Positions 33,579 through 45,935 of a stretch of 64,000 nucleotides of DNA are shown one piece after another. The notes beneath the pieces were generated by a model. It did no database searches, was not told the origin of the DNA, and saw only the letters and a list, made by a program, of their open reading frames with translations. The translations under genes and the position numbers were made by a program. The DNA comes from Ischnura elegans (Eukaryota > Arthropoda > Insecta > Odonata > Coenagrionidae): assembly GCF_921293095.1 (NCBI RefSeq), contig NC_060251.1, forward strand, positions 64,931,585 to 64,995,584, written 5' to 3'. The first letter of the stretch is position 1; every line of letters begins with the position of its first letter.

Positions 33579-35540
33579 ACATAAAGGGGTACTGTGTTTA
33601 GTTTTGATGGGCAAGACATAGTTTTAAAGTTTCATTAAAAGTTTGTTATTGTTTTTTTTTCAAAAGAATTTTTTAAATTATTCAGAGCGGATTACAGGGA
33701 TACGAGAATTGGTTTGAGTTTGATATCGTTTCTTATCTGCCTATTGCTAACGAACCAAGGGGATTCCAAGATTTTAAGGATTGTTTTATTTTCGCAAACT
33801 TATATTTTCTTCGGATGTGTTGCAGCAGCATGTAGCCATGCAGGGGAAGCATATGTCAGAAGCGGTTAAATTGATGAAGGAAATTTGCTTGCTTAAGATT
33901 TATTGAAATCGCAATTGGGGACACATCGCCAAGGGATGAGTGCGTCTGGAAGTCCACGCTATTCCTTCAAGTTGCCTCATCCCTTTGATGTCAGCCCCGA
34001 TCCCCAAAGACAATGTGGGGCACCCTCGCTTGGGGGCGCAGGCTGCGTGTGACCGAAAGGGAAGGGTGGCCAGCTCATTTCCCATGACCATCGCCCTTCG
34101 GCCTTAAGGGTAGGAGCAAACATATCTCCCTCGCTTTGTCTCTGATCCTCGCTGAGACCAAAGCCCTCTCAGCAGGCGGTCAGCGCGGTCAGGGTGATTA
34201 TGCGTAAATGGGCGCTGGGAAGGAACCGCTTTGATTGAAACGGGGCGTGGCGTTTTTTTTTTCATTAAATATGTAGGGTGGTATCGGGTGGCCCATTAGG
34301 ACAGGAGACTCCCGTCCGAAGAATGAAATGTATCAAGTCACTTAACTAACGCGACGGCCGATTTGAGAGGCGAGGGAAAACGTTGAGATGTGTTGGTAAT
34401 CACGCAGTAGAATGTGCCCAATGCAGATATTATCGTAAAGCCAACAAGGCATCCCTGTAGCTATGAAATACAGTTGACAAGTTTCATGGGAGATAAGTTC
34501 TTCAGTCGTGACATAAACTTACAAACATTACTATTAAAAAAACCTAATTGAATGTTTCTCCATCCGACCGCTTGCAACATTTACAATAGATGGATAATTA
34601 AAAAAAAAGAAGAAAAGTTATCACACTAACATTAGTTTGTTCGATTCTCATATTTTGGCTGTTTGAATTAGTTAGCGTTATCTGAAAATAATGTTTTCCA
34701 CTTTTATGCTCCTGTTTTTTTTTCTCTCGCGGGGTTACGCCGGACACCCGGTGGTTAGAAAAAACGTTTGTTTAGAAAACGTTTTGCCGAAAGACGTTTC
34801 GTCGGAAAGGAAAAATGCCGCATCGGTGTGCGGTGGTCTAAGACCAAAGACAAAAAGTGGCGGGAAGTTAGGCGAGAAAATTAGAGGATGTTTTTCTTCC
34901 CCGCTCACGATTATTTTAATGGACCACCAACACGAAGACAAATACTTGTTAAAAGGGGGGTGGGGAGAAAGTTGAAGGGGTGACTTGATCAAAGAGAATT
35001 CTTTAGAAAAAGAAGTTCTTTGTACTTCACGACCACATAGTAAGCATACGTAGTGTTTCCTCGACGGTAGCATGCGAAGAATTAGACGACGGAAAGTTTT
35101 GTGAACGCGTAAGAATTTTTACAGACACCACCCGAGTGAACCTTGAATTGTGGAAATCTCAGGCAGAGTGCTGTTATTCTCAAAAGTTTTGATAGAGATG
35201 AGTACCTATCCAACAAATCCCAAATTAGGTATCTGGCACAATTCTAAAAACCTCGTGATTTGCCAAAACATTTGCCTGGAGAAGTCCGGAATATAAATGT
35301 TTCTAAATGTTTTATTAGAATAGTCGTTCGTTTCTTAGCCTATCATTTTTATTCACTTTTGGGGTGTCAACAAAATGTATGAATTTTGATAGCAACAATA
35401 AACGATTATATGGCATAGCTCTACTGAAAAAAAGTGTTTAAGCTACGTGAAGGGCGACACGGCATTCTTCACACTCTCGTCTGGTTTCGCTCTTCTCTCC
35501 TCTTAATTTGCACGCCACAAATTTACATGATGGATTTTTT
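33579..35540. other. no gene seen
   Basis: Includes a moderately GC-rich patch (33900-34260) with no recognisable RNA or protein feature and an ORF at 34691-34975 with a hydrophobic start (MFSTFMLLFFFLSRG) but no family resemblance. Nothing can be supported. Confidence 0.4.
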
Positions 35541-36187
35541 TCACAAATGAAAAAACGACTTCGTTTTCTTCCACTAATTTATTTTGACGGTACGACATGT
35601 TTCGACTTTGAGCGGTCATTTACGAGTACAAAATTTTGTCAAAAGTCGGGTAAATTTATATGTCGGGGGAAGTGGGTGTTAGGAGGGGGGGGGGTAATAG
35701 GTGGCGGTTATGGTGAGGGATGGGAAAACCACTGCGAGGACAGTGCAAGGGTCATTAGTAAAGGATTAGGGTGGATGTGGGTTATCAGTAGGTGTGGGGT
35801 TGAGTGGGAGGTTAGGGTTTTTACGTCCTTCCGTGTAGTTTAGAGATACTTTTAGGAGGGGGGGAAACCTTTCAAATAGGATATCGTTGAGTAAGGGACA
35901 TTTTCCCAGATTCTTCCTTATTTCAAGCTCTTCTTTCTTGTCCATCTTTTTTCCTTTGTTCTCGAAGTGAAGAATCTCCGGTATGAAGTCGCTTATATGT
36001 TCTTCTTCCCAAAGATGTTTTGCTAACACCCACTTCCCCCGCCAACCTTCTCAAGTCCCTTCCTGGTATAAATTTACCCGACTTTTGAAAAAATTTTGTA
36101 CTCGTAAATGACCGCTCAAGGTCGAAACATGTCGTACCGTCAAAATAAATCAGTGGAAGAAAACGAAGTCGTTTTTTCATTGGTGAA
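35541..36187. mobile_element. Foldback-type repeat with long inverted arms
   Basis: The left arm (35541-35682) starting TCACAAATGAAAAAACGACT and the right arm (36022-36187) are inverted copies with only scattered differences plus a 25-bp extra block in the right arm. The spacer is about 340 bp, with a G-run. The arms include GACGGTACGACATGTTTCGA. Translation of both arms gives the same peptide, but only because they are copies. It could be a foldback or MITE-like element, or two insertions of one repeat head to head. No target duplication was recognised. Confidence 0.75.
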
Positions 36188-36372
36188 CTTCAACTTCCAC
36201 AAAGTTGAGCCTGACACCATTGAAATGGATTTTTTTATTGGATTTCACATGGGTGACGAGACTAATGCTGGTCGCCCGCGTCTTTTATAGTCCGGAATAT
36301 TCAGTTTTTACAAATTTCTCGGCCAATTTTTCCAAGATGTCATTATATGAAACCTTATAGCCTGACTGTTTC

Positions 36373-36657
36373 TTATATAAAACGGAAGTATTTATTAAAG
36401 CCATTTTCATTAATTTTTGATAGCTCTCGGCAAAGTGATGCTAATTCCTTATCCTGCCGGTCAACTCTATGCATTTGCATATTGTAATCAAGAATGATTT
36501 TTGGTTTTATGATAGCTTCTTTTGTTTTAATCGATTTCTTTCGAGTACCAGTCATTTCCCAGGCCTTGTGGCATATCGTAAGTGCATTCACGTCATTTTT
36601 TTCATTCCAGTTTACAACAGTGATTCCATTGCTATAAACTTTTTCCCCCTCTCTCAA
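36373..36657 (-). pseudogene. piggyBac transposase fragment (C-terminal catalytic end)
   Basis: Reads ITVVNWNEKNDVNALTICHK and later IIKPKIILDYNMQMHRVDRQ. The W.dk..V..lst and kP..v.dYN..M.gVDr.D pattern is that of DDE_Tnp_1_7 (piggyBac) transposases. Upstream on the same strand an acidic stretch (SDCSENVISESSAEFF, 38130-38080) could be the N-terminus of the same gene at the right distance (about 1.8 kb), with a SINE in between; this link is weak. The rest is unrecognisable. Confidence 0.65.
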
Positions 36658-37634
36658 CTGTACATTTTTTTATTCTGTCGCCGTATTCCTTCGATTAATT
36701 GTAACTGTGCCTAAGGTATTAGTTTACTTATGAACCAACTTATTATACAAATCATCTAATGACCCTTGCTAAAGCAGGGATGAAAATTCTTATACTATTG
36801 CCGCACTAGAAGGAATTTTCATTCCTCGTAGCGGCTATTTTTATTATATTTTCCAGTGTAAATGAAATGCTGTAGGCAGTATCTCGACGAACTTTATCAT
36901 CTCTTGTAAAACTTGATTCGAAATCGAGCGTGTTTTCTTGGGTTATTTAGAGCATAGGAGAGCGTGCCACGAAATTTCATCTGGTTTTCGTCCATGGCAA
37001 GATTTCTATCCGAAATGTACATGTCCCCTTCTTAATTACATGGACTTCTAGAAAAATTTAAAAGGTGGTCATTTTTATGGTGTCCCTCCAATGTTTGTTT
37101 TTATTTCGCCAGCTTAGCAAGCAATGTTTAAAAATAATTGATGAATCTTTAAAAGCCACTTGACACGTGAAAGTAATGAACCCCCCAAAACGACCACTAG
37201 TTCACTGTATATATATTTCTCAGCCAGTCATTTTAATTCCCTGATGAAGTTTCACCGAAAAAGAATTTTGATAAGAACAACGTGTATATGGCATAACTTT
37301 CTGAAAAAGGTGTTACTGTTAAGTGGCAGTATATTTTTGCTTATTTTTTCACTTGTGCCATTAGCACACGCAATTGATTATACATCTGGATCTCATCTCT
37401 TGTTATTTCAAACTGCCGTTTCGTGAGATAAATTATTTTATTTCTGGAGTTCAAGAAATCATCTGCGTAATTGTGAGGTTCAGTTTAAATGAGTTTCCAT
37501 AAATCACCTCCAAGAAACTGAAAGGGGTCGTCTCTTTCGGCAGGATTGTTTCCTACAGGTACTCCTGAGAACTCCTACATTTATTAATATTATCATTTTA
37601 TAATAAAAGTTGTCTATTTTCTGGGTGATAACAG
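36658..37634. other. no gene seen
   Basis: AT-rich, possibly the eroded middle of the piggyBac relic. No motif recognised. Confidence 0.35.
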
Positions 37635-37830
37635 TTATTTATTTATTTAAGTATTTCTTACTTCCCCGGAAACAGCACAGAATGGCCTTTACAGCGTGAG
37701 TTGTAACATTAACAAGAGAATATGACAAACATCCATGGCCTGGGTGGGGACCACCTACCCAGGCGGGATTCGAACCCGCGACCTACGGATTGGCAGGCGA
37801 GGACTTTATCCCACCGCCAGCGTGGCCGGC
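37635..37830 (-). mobile_element. tRNA-headed SINE (type 2)
   Basis: Minus strand: GCCGGCCACGCTGGCGGTGG, B box GGTTCGAATCCCGCC, CTGGGTAGGTGG, then a body ending with TGTAAAGGCC-like sequence and a TTCCGGGGAAGTAAG segment before an AAAT-rich tail. Same type as 42465-42655 and 49860-50048. Confidence 0.85.
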
Positions 37831-39173
37831 AATTATATAATGAAAATAAGCACATCAAAATAAAACTAGATCAGTGAAATCGAAAATTTAAAATGAGCAA
37901 TAAAATTAGTTTTCCAAGATGAAAGTTTATGTAAGTAGTTTGTGTAAGTAAATGTATTTCAAGTTGTACCAGAGAATCTAAATTCTTTCACACCCTTGTC
38001 ATTTGCGCACCAATCTCAAGTGTTTTTTACCTTCGCCTTTTTTTGGATCCAACGGACGGTCTTCATTATCGCTGAAAAATTCTGCACTGCTTTCACTTAT
38101 CACATTTTCCGAACAATCAGAATTATCGACCTTTCTTACTGTTTTCGCTAACACTAATGTCACTTTCAAGAAGACACTTCTCTAGGGTCTGAGAAAATGA
38201 AATTTTGAAATCGACTTTTCCCACTACTTTTTCTCGGTCTTTGAAGAACCCGATATTAGCGTATTTTCAATTCATGGTAAAAAAACAAGTTGCTACGCAC
38301 AAATGATAAGAAAAGGAAACATTCTTATTTCTGCCTCGAAAGGCTGTACGTTCTAGAGCAAGATTTATTCCCTATTGCCCGTACAACTTGTGGAAGAGGA
38401 AATAAACGCGTTTTCGTGGTCTTTGACATTCAAGGATGCGAATTTCGTGGACGCTATGCTGGAGAGGACCACTCGAGTGTCTCGCGATGAGGGTTTAATC
38501 CCTCCTTTTTCTATCTCTGAAAGAGTTTTTTTTTATTTGTGAGGCGGGGGTTGAGAGAGAGAGAGCGGATGGAGTATGGTCAGTGTGTGCCGTTGTATGC
38601 AGAAAGGGTGACAATTATTATCCAAAGAGAGGTCTTCGGTAATAATGTATGCGTTGAACGCATGCGGTCGTAGGAGTGGGGATCTGACGGAAGTCTCACG
38701 TGGCGTCATATGCGGGTCTCTCCCTGAAGGGGTCACGTGCCGCCGGACCGTAAAAAAAACTGTGTGGGTTAGAATATACTCCTTTTTCGGAAGTGTACAT
38801 TATGGTGATTCACATTTGTCTTAATCAACCGTATTGAAGCTCCGCTCCGTTACAACCGACCGTGCAATTTTAAGTGCGACAGTAATTTTATTCTCAAGAA
38901 ACAATGCAATTACATTCTTCTGTATATATATATATATATTGTTGTGCTCTATTTTTGTGGGTTTAGGGAATGTCTTTTCGAGATATGTTGCATAGGAAAA
39001 TCAATCAAGAGCATTCTGTTGAATATGTTTCAGGGCATTGTTTTGACATTTAAACAGAGTGGGTTTAGAGTGTATACTATGGAAAAATTTTATGGTCAAT
39101 TATTTTCGCTGTAGTGGACATAATTCCGATATCAGGGCTATTGGTGAATGGTGTGTTTTCTCTATCACTAAAT
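37831..39173. other. no certain gene; microsatellite
   Basis: Contains the short acidic minus-strand stretch noted for piggyBac (38003-38185), a GAGAGA run near 38553 and a (TA)n run near 38925. The rest is featureless to me. Confidence 0.35.
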
Positions 39174-39365
39174 ACTGACGGGAGCTTAGCTCTACTCACC
39201 CTCAGTGACGTAATGGTAAGGACTTCAGCAGATCAACGGCCCTCTGTGCCGAAGTTGGTAATGGCATTGATAGCTGATCTTGAAAATTACACTGAGTAAA
39301 TAGTAAATTTTAATTGAACCGATATATCTGGTTCTTGTTCAAACTAAATAAAGCGGAAAATTGGT
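39174..39365 (+). repeat. Inverted repeat pair, left copy
   Basis: Runs from CTGACGGGAGCTTAGC to AAAGCGGAAAATTGG. An inverted, diverged copy lies at 40938-41121. Shared phrases: GCAGATCAACG, CTGTGCC-GAAGTTG and GCGGAAAATTG. Both read as parts of ORFs only by chance of being copies. Confidence 0.7.
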
Positions 39366-40663
39366 CTACGTCTTCTAAAGACATAATTTCTTACTACTCG
39401 ACTGACGGAAATGAACTGTGAATTCACGCAATGTTCTAGGAGACCAATTAATTAAGAAATATAAATACTCGAAGAATATCTATATTTGATAATTTGGCGT
39501 ATGTATTTATTTCTTTGAAGTAAACAGAAATCGTGCGCCGTAATTTTTGCGCGTTAATTTTTAGAATAAGCATCTATAAGCATTGCTTTAAGACGGCCAT
39601 TTGCCACGATTAGATTATGCATTTAAAGGTTCAGTTCTGGAGCGAATCTAAGGGCAGTCGAATCATTATCCTGAGTTTATGAGTGGCTTTAAAAGGAACG
39701 GTTTTGAAACATGTCCGCTATTATTTTGTTCCGCCGTCGATCAGCTTATTTACCATTTTGGGTATTTGAGATCAATTTATCCGCTCCTTAGATGTACCGA
39801 ATATACGAATTCAGCGACCTATCGTGATTTTTGCGTATGTTTCCGAGTCCTGCATCATTAATCATTTCCAAGCTTAGTGAAAAAAATTCTCTGCCCGTCA
39901 TTAGCTGATGGTTGTGGCATACTGTAGTTTCCTTGACTCTGGGGATTTCAATGGAAGCCCCCAGGGTTGCTTGGTCATTTTCCTCGTCTCCTTTTCCCTA
40001 CATTTACCGCATTAAGGCTTGGAACTAATCGTTCTAGATAATAATACTGTTGTCGTTGATAAATTATTGAAATGCAGGGATACTTTCGGGTTACCTCACG
40101 CCAAGTATCCGTCAATGCCTTGAATTGTATTGCATACATCAATTATGGGCCTAATTGGCGAGAGTTGGGAGTGACTTGCAGTAATAAGCTAAACTGTCGT
40201 GAATTGAGTGCTACTAATCATACCTCGTGATTAATGGCTAAACTTATTATATTCTCGATGCGTTGAGATTACACACTTGCGTTGCTGAAGGCTGATTAAT
40301 CGTTAGCAGATTTTATAGGAAACTGGTACATTCTACGAAGTTTATATCATGTAACAGGTGCCTCTTTGTTGCTTTAATGTATAAATGCCTATTTCTACTG
40401 CAAAGATTATTTCGTGTGTCATCCTTCACACATTTAATGCTTCACCTAAGGCAAGGCTTGCAGTTTTAGACTGTGCCCATTAATTTTTACCAATTCCTTC
40501 GAAAGGTTCAGAGCTTTTGCCTTTACCTACGTTCATTTATGCTTGTCCTTATTTTCTTTATACGAAACTTCAGATTAGTTACGAAAGTGTCCTCGTTTCG
40601 TAAATGAATAATTTCTCTCTCATGGCTCTAGGCACAGGAATTGTATTGGGAATATTAGGATGC
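39366..40663. other. no gene seen
   Basis: AT-rich DNA between the inverted repeat copy and an orphan LINE tail. Nothing recognised on either strand. Confidence 0.4.
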
Positions 40664-40735
40664 TATTAGATTGCGCGTAGTGCTAATGAACTTAGTCGTC
40701 GACGCACCCGTAACCTTAAACCTACTACCACAGAA
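40664..40735 (+). mobile_element. Orphan LINE 3' tail (LINE C type)
   Basis: GTGCTAATGAACTTAG, then TCGTCGACGCACCCGTAACC and CCTACTACC, matching the last 60-70 bases of LINE C. Only the 3' end is present, so it is a severely 5'-truncated insertion or a SINE that borrowed the tail. Confidence 0.75.
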
Positions 40736-40937
40736 ATTTCAAAGCAGACAAAAATATTGCTAAGAAAAATATGATTGAAACGGTCCATTTTGACTGCTGG
40801 AATATTTTCAAATATAGGCGTTCTCTGAGTATTTCTATTTATTATGTATTTTCTAGGACTCGTGAAACAAATTAGCGTTTATTCACTGTTAATTTTGTCA
40901 GTTTAATTCTTTAAAAAATCTCTGAATTAGACATTTA

Positions 40938-41121
40938 TCAATTTTCCGCTTAATTTAGTTCGAATAAGAGCCTGCTGCTTCGGTTCACTTTAAATTCACT
41001 ATTTTATCACTGTTATTTTCAAAATCATCTACCATGCTCAACTTTGGCACAAAGGGGCGTTGATCTGCGTAACTTTCTACCCTTAAGCCACTGCGCGTGA
41101 GTAATGCTAAGCTCCCGTCAG
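40938..41121 (-). repeat. Inverted repeat pair, right copy
   Basis: Inverted partner of 39174-39365, about 1.6 kb away. Similarity by eye is roughly three quarters or more. A foldback element of 1.95 kb or two independent insertions are both possible. Confidence 0.7.
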
Positions 41122-42464
41122 CATTTTGAGAATCCCCCTTCCTCGTTATAGGCAAAAAGGGGTTATTCCCAGCTACGCAGCTCTTCAAAACTCTTTTTTT
41201 CCTGGAAGCGAAGCGGCTAACCAATGTCGCGTGGCCCTTGAAAGGCGATTATTGGGTGGGAATGGGTCTTTATCGGATCCGTAGATCAGTAGCCGCGCGT
41301 CGTCCGGACATCGCCTGCGGTCTCCTACGACTTCGCAGCTCCCGTGATCGATTTGACGTCACGCTCATCTCCGTTCTTTTTATTCTCGTTTGCTACGGGT
41401 GGACGTGAGGTGGCGCGATACGGAACATCGGTAGGCTTCGAATATGTATTGTGTCCTGGTGACGTTGATCGACCGCTTGATCAGCCGCAAGAGGAGGGCG
41501 ATAATGGAAGAAAGAAGGGAAATTGGTTGGTCCTTTCAAATTCGGATCTCACCCCTTCGCGCAGAACGCGTCGTCAATGGTGGGAAAGCGACACCCCCTC
41601 AGTGAGCCACCCTTTCCTGTCCTTTTTTTCCTGAATAGGATTCCTTTTTGTAGCGATTCCGAATACACTCGACTGCGGCACCATTTAACTTCAATTATGA
41701 AGATATCTTTCGGGAAGCAGGATTGCTGGTATGAGTTAAAATTTTCAGGTTATCAACCTTAAGAGAGTATTAATTCATATATTTTTTGATATTTGGGTCA
41801 TTCATTAAAATGAAAGTAAGCTTTGACAACGTTTCGGTTTATTTTTAAACCTTCATCATGGCTATAAAATGTTTTTATCAGTGCATAAAAACAACAAAGA
41901 GTTCACACACGCCAAAAAAAAACAAGGAAAAACTTTTGAAAAATTTACCTGATCATTATATTTAAGTCGAAAGATTTGACTTCAGTAGTGCAACGAAAAA
42001 CTAGTTCAAACTACAAAAAACATGAACAATATTCGGATCACAAATTAAATTCTGGATTCTGACAAAAGCAGGAATGCTTATTTTTATGGCTCTATTTTTT
42101 AAGGGCTAATTGAGTATTAATACTATGTTTCAACGGGTGGTGAGAATTGAAACAAAGATATAGGATTCGAGGTTTAGGCACTTGTGGACGCATTTTTGTA
42201 TTTTCTGGCATTACTTATGCGCAATCTGTTGTCAAAATTTAAGAAATTGTACGTTTGTCAGATTAAAATTGGACTAACCATTATTTTTTTTGTTAAAGCA
42301 ATTGTACAAGTTCGCAACCGTTGACGCAATTTGCCATTTTACATTTACACCGTACAATATTTCTATTGAAAACTTTCATACAGTAGGTTGTGCGTCTTAC
42401 TGCAGAAAATTTACCGAGTAAAAGGGACCAGTTTTGCAAAAAAATAATTTGTTAGAAAATCTAT
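41122..42464. other. GC-rich patch, otherwise no gene seen
   Basis: 41270-41530 is CpG-rich and holds a perfect CRE (TGACGTCA at 41354). It may be an eroded promoter, but no transcript is visible. The remainder is AT-rich. Confidence 0.3.
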
Positions 42465-42655
42465 GCTGGGCTCGGTGGCTGTGGGGTAAAGTCTTCGCCT
42501 GTCTAATCGAAGGTCGTTAATTCGAGTCCCTCCTGGGTAGGTTGCCCCTTTCCAGGGTATGGGTGTTTGGGATCGTCCAACGCTGTTGTCTGCTAAATTC
42601 CCCTTTGTAAAGGCCTTAAGTGCGTTGTTTTCGGGGCGGTGATTTAATCAGGCGG
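42465..42655 (+). mobile_element. tRNA-headed SINE (type 2), diverged
   Basis: GCTGGGCTCGGTGGC, GTAAAGTCTTCGCCTG, B-box region GTTAATTCGAGTCCC, CCTGGGTAGGTTGCCC and body TTTGTAAAGGCC with TTTTCGGGGCGGTGA. More diverged than the copy at 49860. Confidence 0.75.
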
Positions 42656-42754
42656 TAATCAATGCTACTAGGATTATTAATTTAAACATACCCTCCTATT
42701 TTGTGTAGTTTAAACGCACAGTATTTGCCTATTACTACTATATTATTTGAATTA

Positions 42755-42825
42755 AATGATTAGGTCGTGGTGCAAATGACCTAGCCGTCGACGTACTCTA
42801 TTTCTCAATTCTACTACCAGTACTC
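42755..42825 (+). mobile_element. Orphan LINE 3' tail
   Basis: GTGGTGCAAATGACCTAG, CCGTCGACGTACTC and TTCTACTACCAG: the LINE 3' motif with a decayed right stem arm. About 110 bp after the SINE, without continuity to it. Confidence 0.65.
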
Positions 42826-43885
42826 AAATCGCACGTAGCACCAAGCGCGTCAAAACGCTTGAAAAATATCAATTTCTGGTCCCACTAATTAAAGAGAGCC
42901 TGAATAGGTTATACCGCCAGTTAAGTCTGGTAGAGTCTGATGACTCAAGTAATTCAATATTTTCCCTAAGATTTATTCACATATAAGTTTTCATGGTGGA
43001 TACAGGCGGGAGTGAATGGTGTTCAATTTTTTGGGAGATCGGAAACCTATGTCAAGAGAGTGTATTACATTGGAGCATTGACACCCGATATATATGGATG
43101 AAATTTCCGATGAGTAGGGTCGCATTAGCACCCACGATTTCCTCTCTTCCGGAACGAGTCGACCCGTGGCGCTGCTACTTTCAACGATCCCAGGAGCCGA
43201 ACAGTTTCCAGGCTCGCGCCTACAGACCAATTTAGGGGAAGGGTGAGGTATGAATGAAAAAAGGCTAAGAGTGTTTTGTGTTTGAATGGCCTTTTAAAGG
43301 GTCGCAGGGGAGAGGTAAACGGGACCCCTGGCGAAAGCCCTTTCCAGTGCTCCCTCATAGTGTGGGGAAAGAGAGGTTTGCCTCCCCTTGCATCATCACA
43401 CCCTTTCATTTCCAATGACTCCTCCATGAACTCCCCCTACCCCTCCGCAGAGTCGGGATATGATGGGAGAAGTCTTCCAGCCCAATGTTTGCTACAACCA
43501 TGGAGGTTCCTCTTCTATGGTTATGGCTACAACTCTCTTACCCGCAGGGTTGCCAACTTCTCTTGAACAAAAATGGGAGGGAAAGGACTCCACCGAATTA
43601 TGCGAAAATATTATTTTCCTTTTAAAGTTGTGATCGAAATATAGATCACTCCGCACTTAATCAAAGACACACAAAGTGCATAAATACCTAGTAAGTTTAT
43701 ATCGATAGCAAAAAAGGTGTTGCCATTGATGCTGCAAGAAATCTTTCCCAGGTATTATCGTTTTTAGAAGAAATAATCATTATTTTAGAATATTAGAACC
43801 TATGTTTTATGTAATCTTGCATTTCCATTTTGCAGTAGCGAATAAAGAAAGTCAATGACGTACCTTTTTATTAAAATAATATTTC
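42826..43885. other. no gene seen
   Basis: Includes a mixed-composition stretch with overlapping ORFs on both strands (42991-43566) that show no family resemblance. Confidence 0.4.
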
Positions 43886-43942
43886 GGGTGGTGCAAAATG
43901 GCCCTAGCTGTCTAAGCAACCAAACAATCTAATGCTACTATG
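43886..43942 (+). mobile_element. Orphan LINE 3' tail, decayed
   Basis: GGTGGTGCAAAATGGCCCTA, GCTGTCTAAGCAACC, then ATGCTACTATG. Resembles the copy 1/D tail. Confidence 0.6.
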
Positions 43943-45244
43943 AAAATAGTTTTACGAATGCATGGGAGCTCCCGGAAAATAAGGGAGGGTTGGCTACCCT
44001 ACTCCCCCCTGCCTGCAGTCTAACCACCTTACCGTCCCCCTCCTCCTATAGTGTGAGAGGTTAGGTGGGACAGAAGGGTGGTGGGTAAAAAAAAGAACAC
44101 AAACAAAGCATATTTCGAGGGCTCTCGGTCGGGACGATATGGTCCCACGGCAGTGGTCGGGAAGGTTGTTGGGGGGGGGGGGGGGGAAGAGCAGCTTTTA
44201 TCGCGCGGGTTGCGTCCGTGCGAAAGGAGAGAAATGAAAGCGTTTAGGAGGGGAGTTTAATTTATAGGGGTCATCAGGATTGTGTATGTGTAAGGGTACT
44301 TGGGAGGTTCACGCGCTCGCTCGAGTCCCGTAGTCCCCTTCCATTATGCCCCTCATTGTGAACTTTATAGTTTGACGACATGAATGGACTACGCCGCGGG
44401 ATGGAATCGAGAGAAACGTCGATGGTGTTGTCTCTAATTGAATGGAGCCTTGAATTTCTCTGGGAACAGCAAATTCTGTTTTCCTTGATTCACAAATTGT
44501 TTCCCTCTGCCGTAAAAATTAAGCCCCAGGGGGTGAACTATCCTCAACATTCACAATGCACAAAACCATTCATAGGTATTAAAATTTTTTTCCTTGAACA
44601 TTCTCTACTCAACATGCACGATACATATGGAACATTAGCTATGGGATTAATCTAAATCCTACTTTTGAAGGTAATCTGTCTTTGAAGATAAAACATGCTG
44701 TTAGAAATACTAGGAAAATCCAGAAATATAGATTTTGAGCCGCTGTAGCGCGGCAAAGTTTCGATACGTTAGTAGAAGAAAGACAAAAAAAATAATTATT
44801 AAAATCGGACGTCATCTTCAAAATTCCGCAAAACACCTAAAAAATTACAAAAATGAAAATAATTGTTATTTTCGAAATGAAAAAAAGAAAATTAAATATA
44901 TATTTTTTGAACGCTATAACAAAAAATATTACAAATAGTATTGGTTATTATTAATACATACATATTCATGGTATTAAAAAGTTATTTCCGATTGCACAAG
45001 ATCATTGAAAAGGCGTAAATTTTGCAATTTAACCGATTTTTCGGAGTTGTGTAATAATTACTTCAGGTAAAATTTAATGGAGTTTTTGTTGGCCCTGTAA
45101 ATCAAAAAAGGCAAGAGAACTGGCCACTAGACACAAAAGGAAAAAATACACTTAAATAAGGTAGAATGCCAACCCTGTTAATCCCGAAAGTCAAGACCTT
45201 GAGGTTTTCAATGAATCAACGCAAAGTTCAACAATCAAGGTGCA
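43943..45244. other. no gene seen; G-run
   Basis: Carries a pure G-run at about 44170-44186. The remainder is AT-rich from 44640 on. No coding or RNA feature recognised. Confidence 0.4.
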
Positions 45245-45830
45245 ATTTAATGACAATGAAGATTGCATGCCTAGTTCATCCAAGAAAAAGAAATCACCAT
45301 GGAAAATGATGGTAAAATTACAAACTACAGCTTTGCATTGTGATCGATACGGGGTATCTGACCGTGCAGCTGCTGCTATAGCATCAAGTGTGCTTTTGTG
45401 TTATATCTGAAGGAAATACTTATAAGGTCATTGACCGATATAAAGAGAAAAGAGAAGTGCTATGAGCGATTTGCAGCAAACCCATATTGATTTAGGTGAA
45501 CTGAGCGGGTTATACTTTGACGGAAGGATAGACGATACTCTAGTAATAGAAATGACTTAATCGGAGTAGTACCGTTGGACAGTTAATGAAGAACACCATT
45601 CGCTAATAAAAGAACCGGGTATGTTAGTCATGTTTCCCCAAGCTCCGGGTCTGCTAAAGACATTGTGGCCTCCATATTACCTTATATCTCTGATCAAGGA
45701 GTACCGTTTGAGTAATTAGTTTTAGTTTGCTGTAATGGCACGAACACAAACATCGGATTGACATGTTACAATATCAGAGAGCTCATAGAACATATCGGAA
45801 GTCCGCTGCAGTGGACAGTTTGTTGTGAGA
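45245..45830 (+). pseudogene. Decayed TE-encoded protein, class unassigned
   Basis: The plus strand gives a series of segments that resemble one widespread arthropod TE protein known to me only as uncharacterised: LHCDRYGVSDRAAAAIASSV, YKVIDRYKEKRE, LSG-YFDGRIDDTL, YRWTVNEEHHSLIKEPG, GSAKDIVASILPYISDQG, CCNGTNTNIG and ELIEHIGSPLQWTVC, in that order. Frame changes and stops between them show decay. The MULE at 45947 was inserted close downstream. I cannot name the superfamily. Confidence 0.5.
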
Positions 45831-45935
45831 ATATAAAGTTTATGGTTTCTTATCGATCGCAGAATAAACGACATTCTAACTCTATTTGTTGTATCTCTCT
45901 TATATTGTTTATAGGAACTGTTACACCATAGTATG

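Noticed and set aside
34750-34830. Another MULE terminal repeat (TTTGCCGAAAGACGTTTCGT)
   Set aside because: Only loosely similar to the CCCGAA arrays at 45947 and 46768, no partner and no duplication.
38529-38570. GAGAGA and GT runs and G/C homopolymers (8358, 44170, 52658) as regulatory elements
   Set aside because: Simple sequence without any associated gene structure.
41815-41865. Repeat end resembling AACGTTTCGGTTTA phrases of known insect repeats
   Set aside because: Only one copy in the window and no boundary, so no element can be defined.
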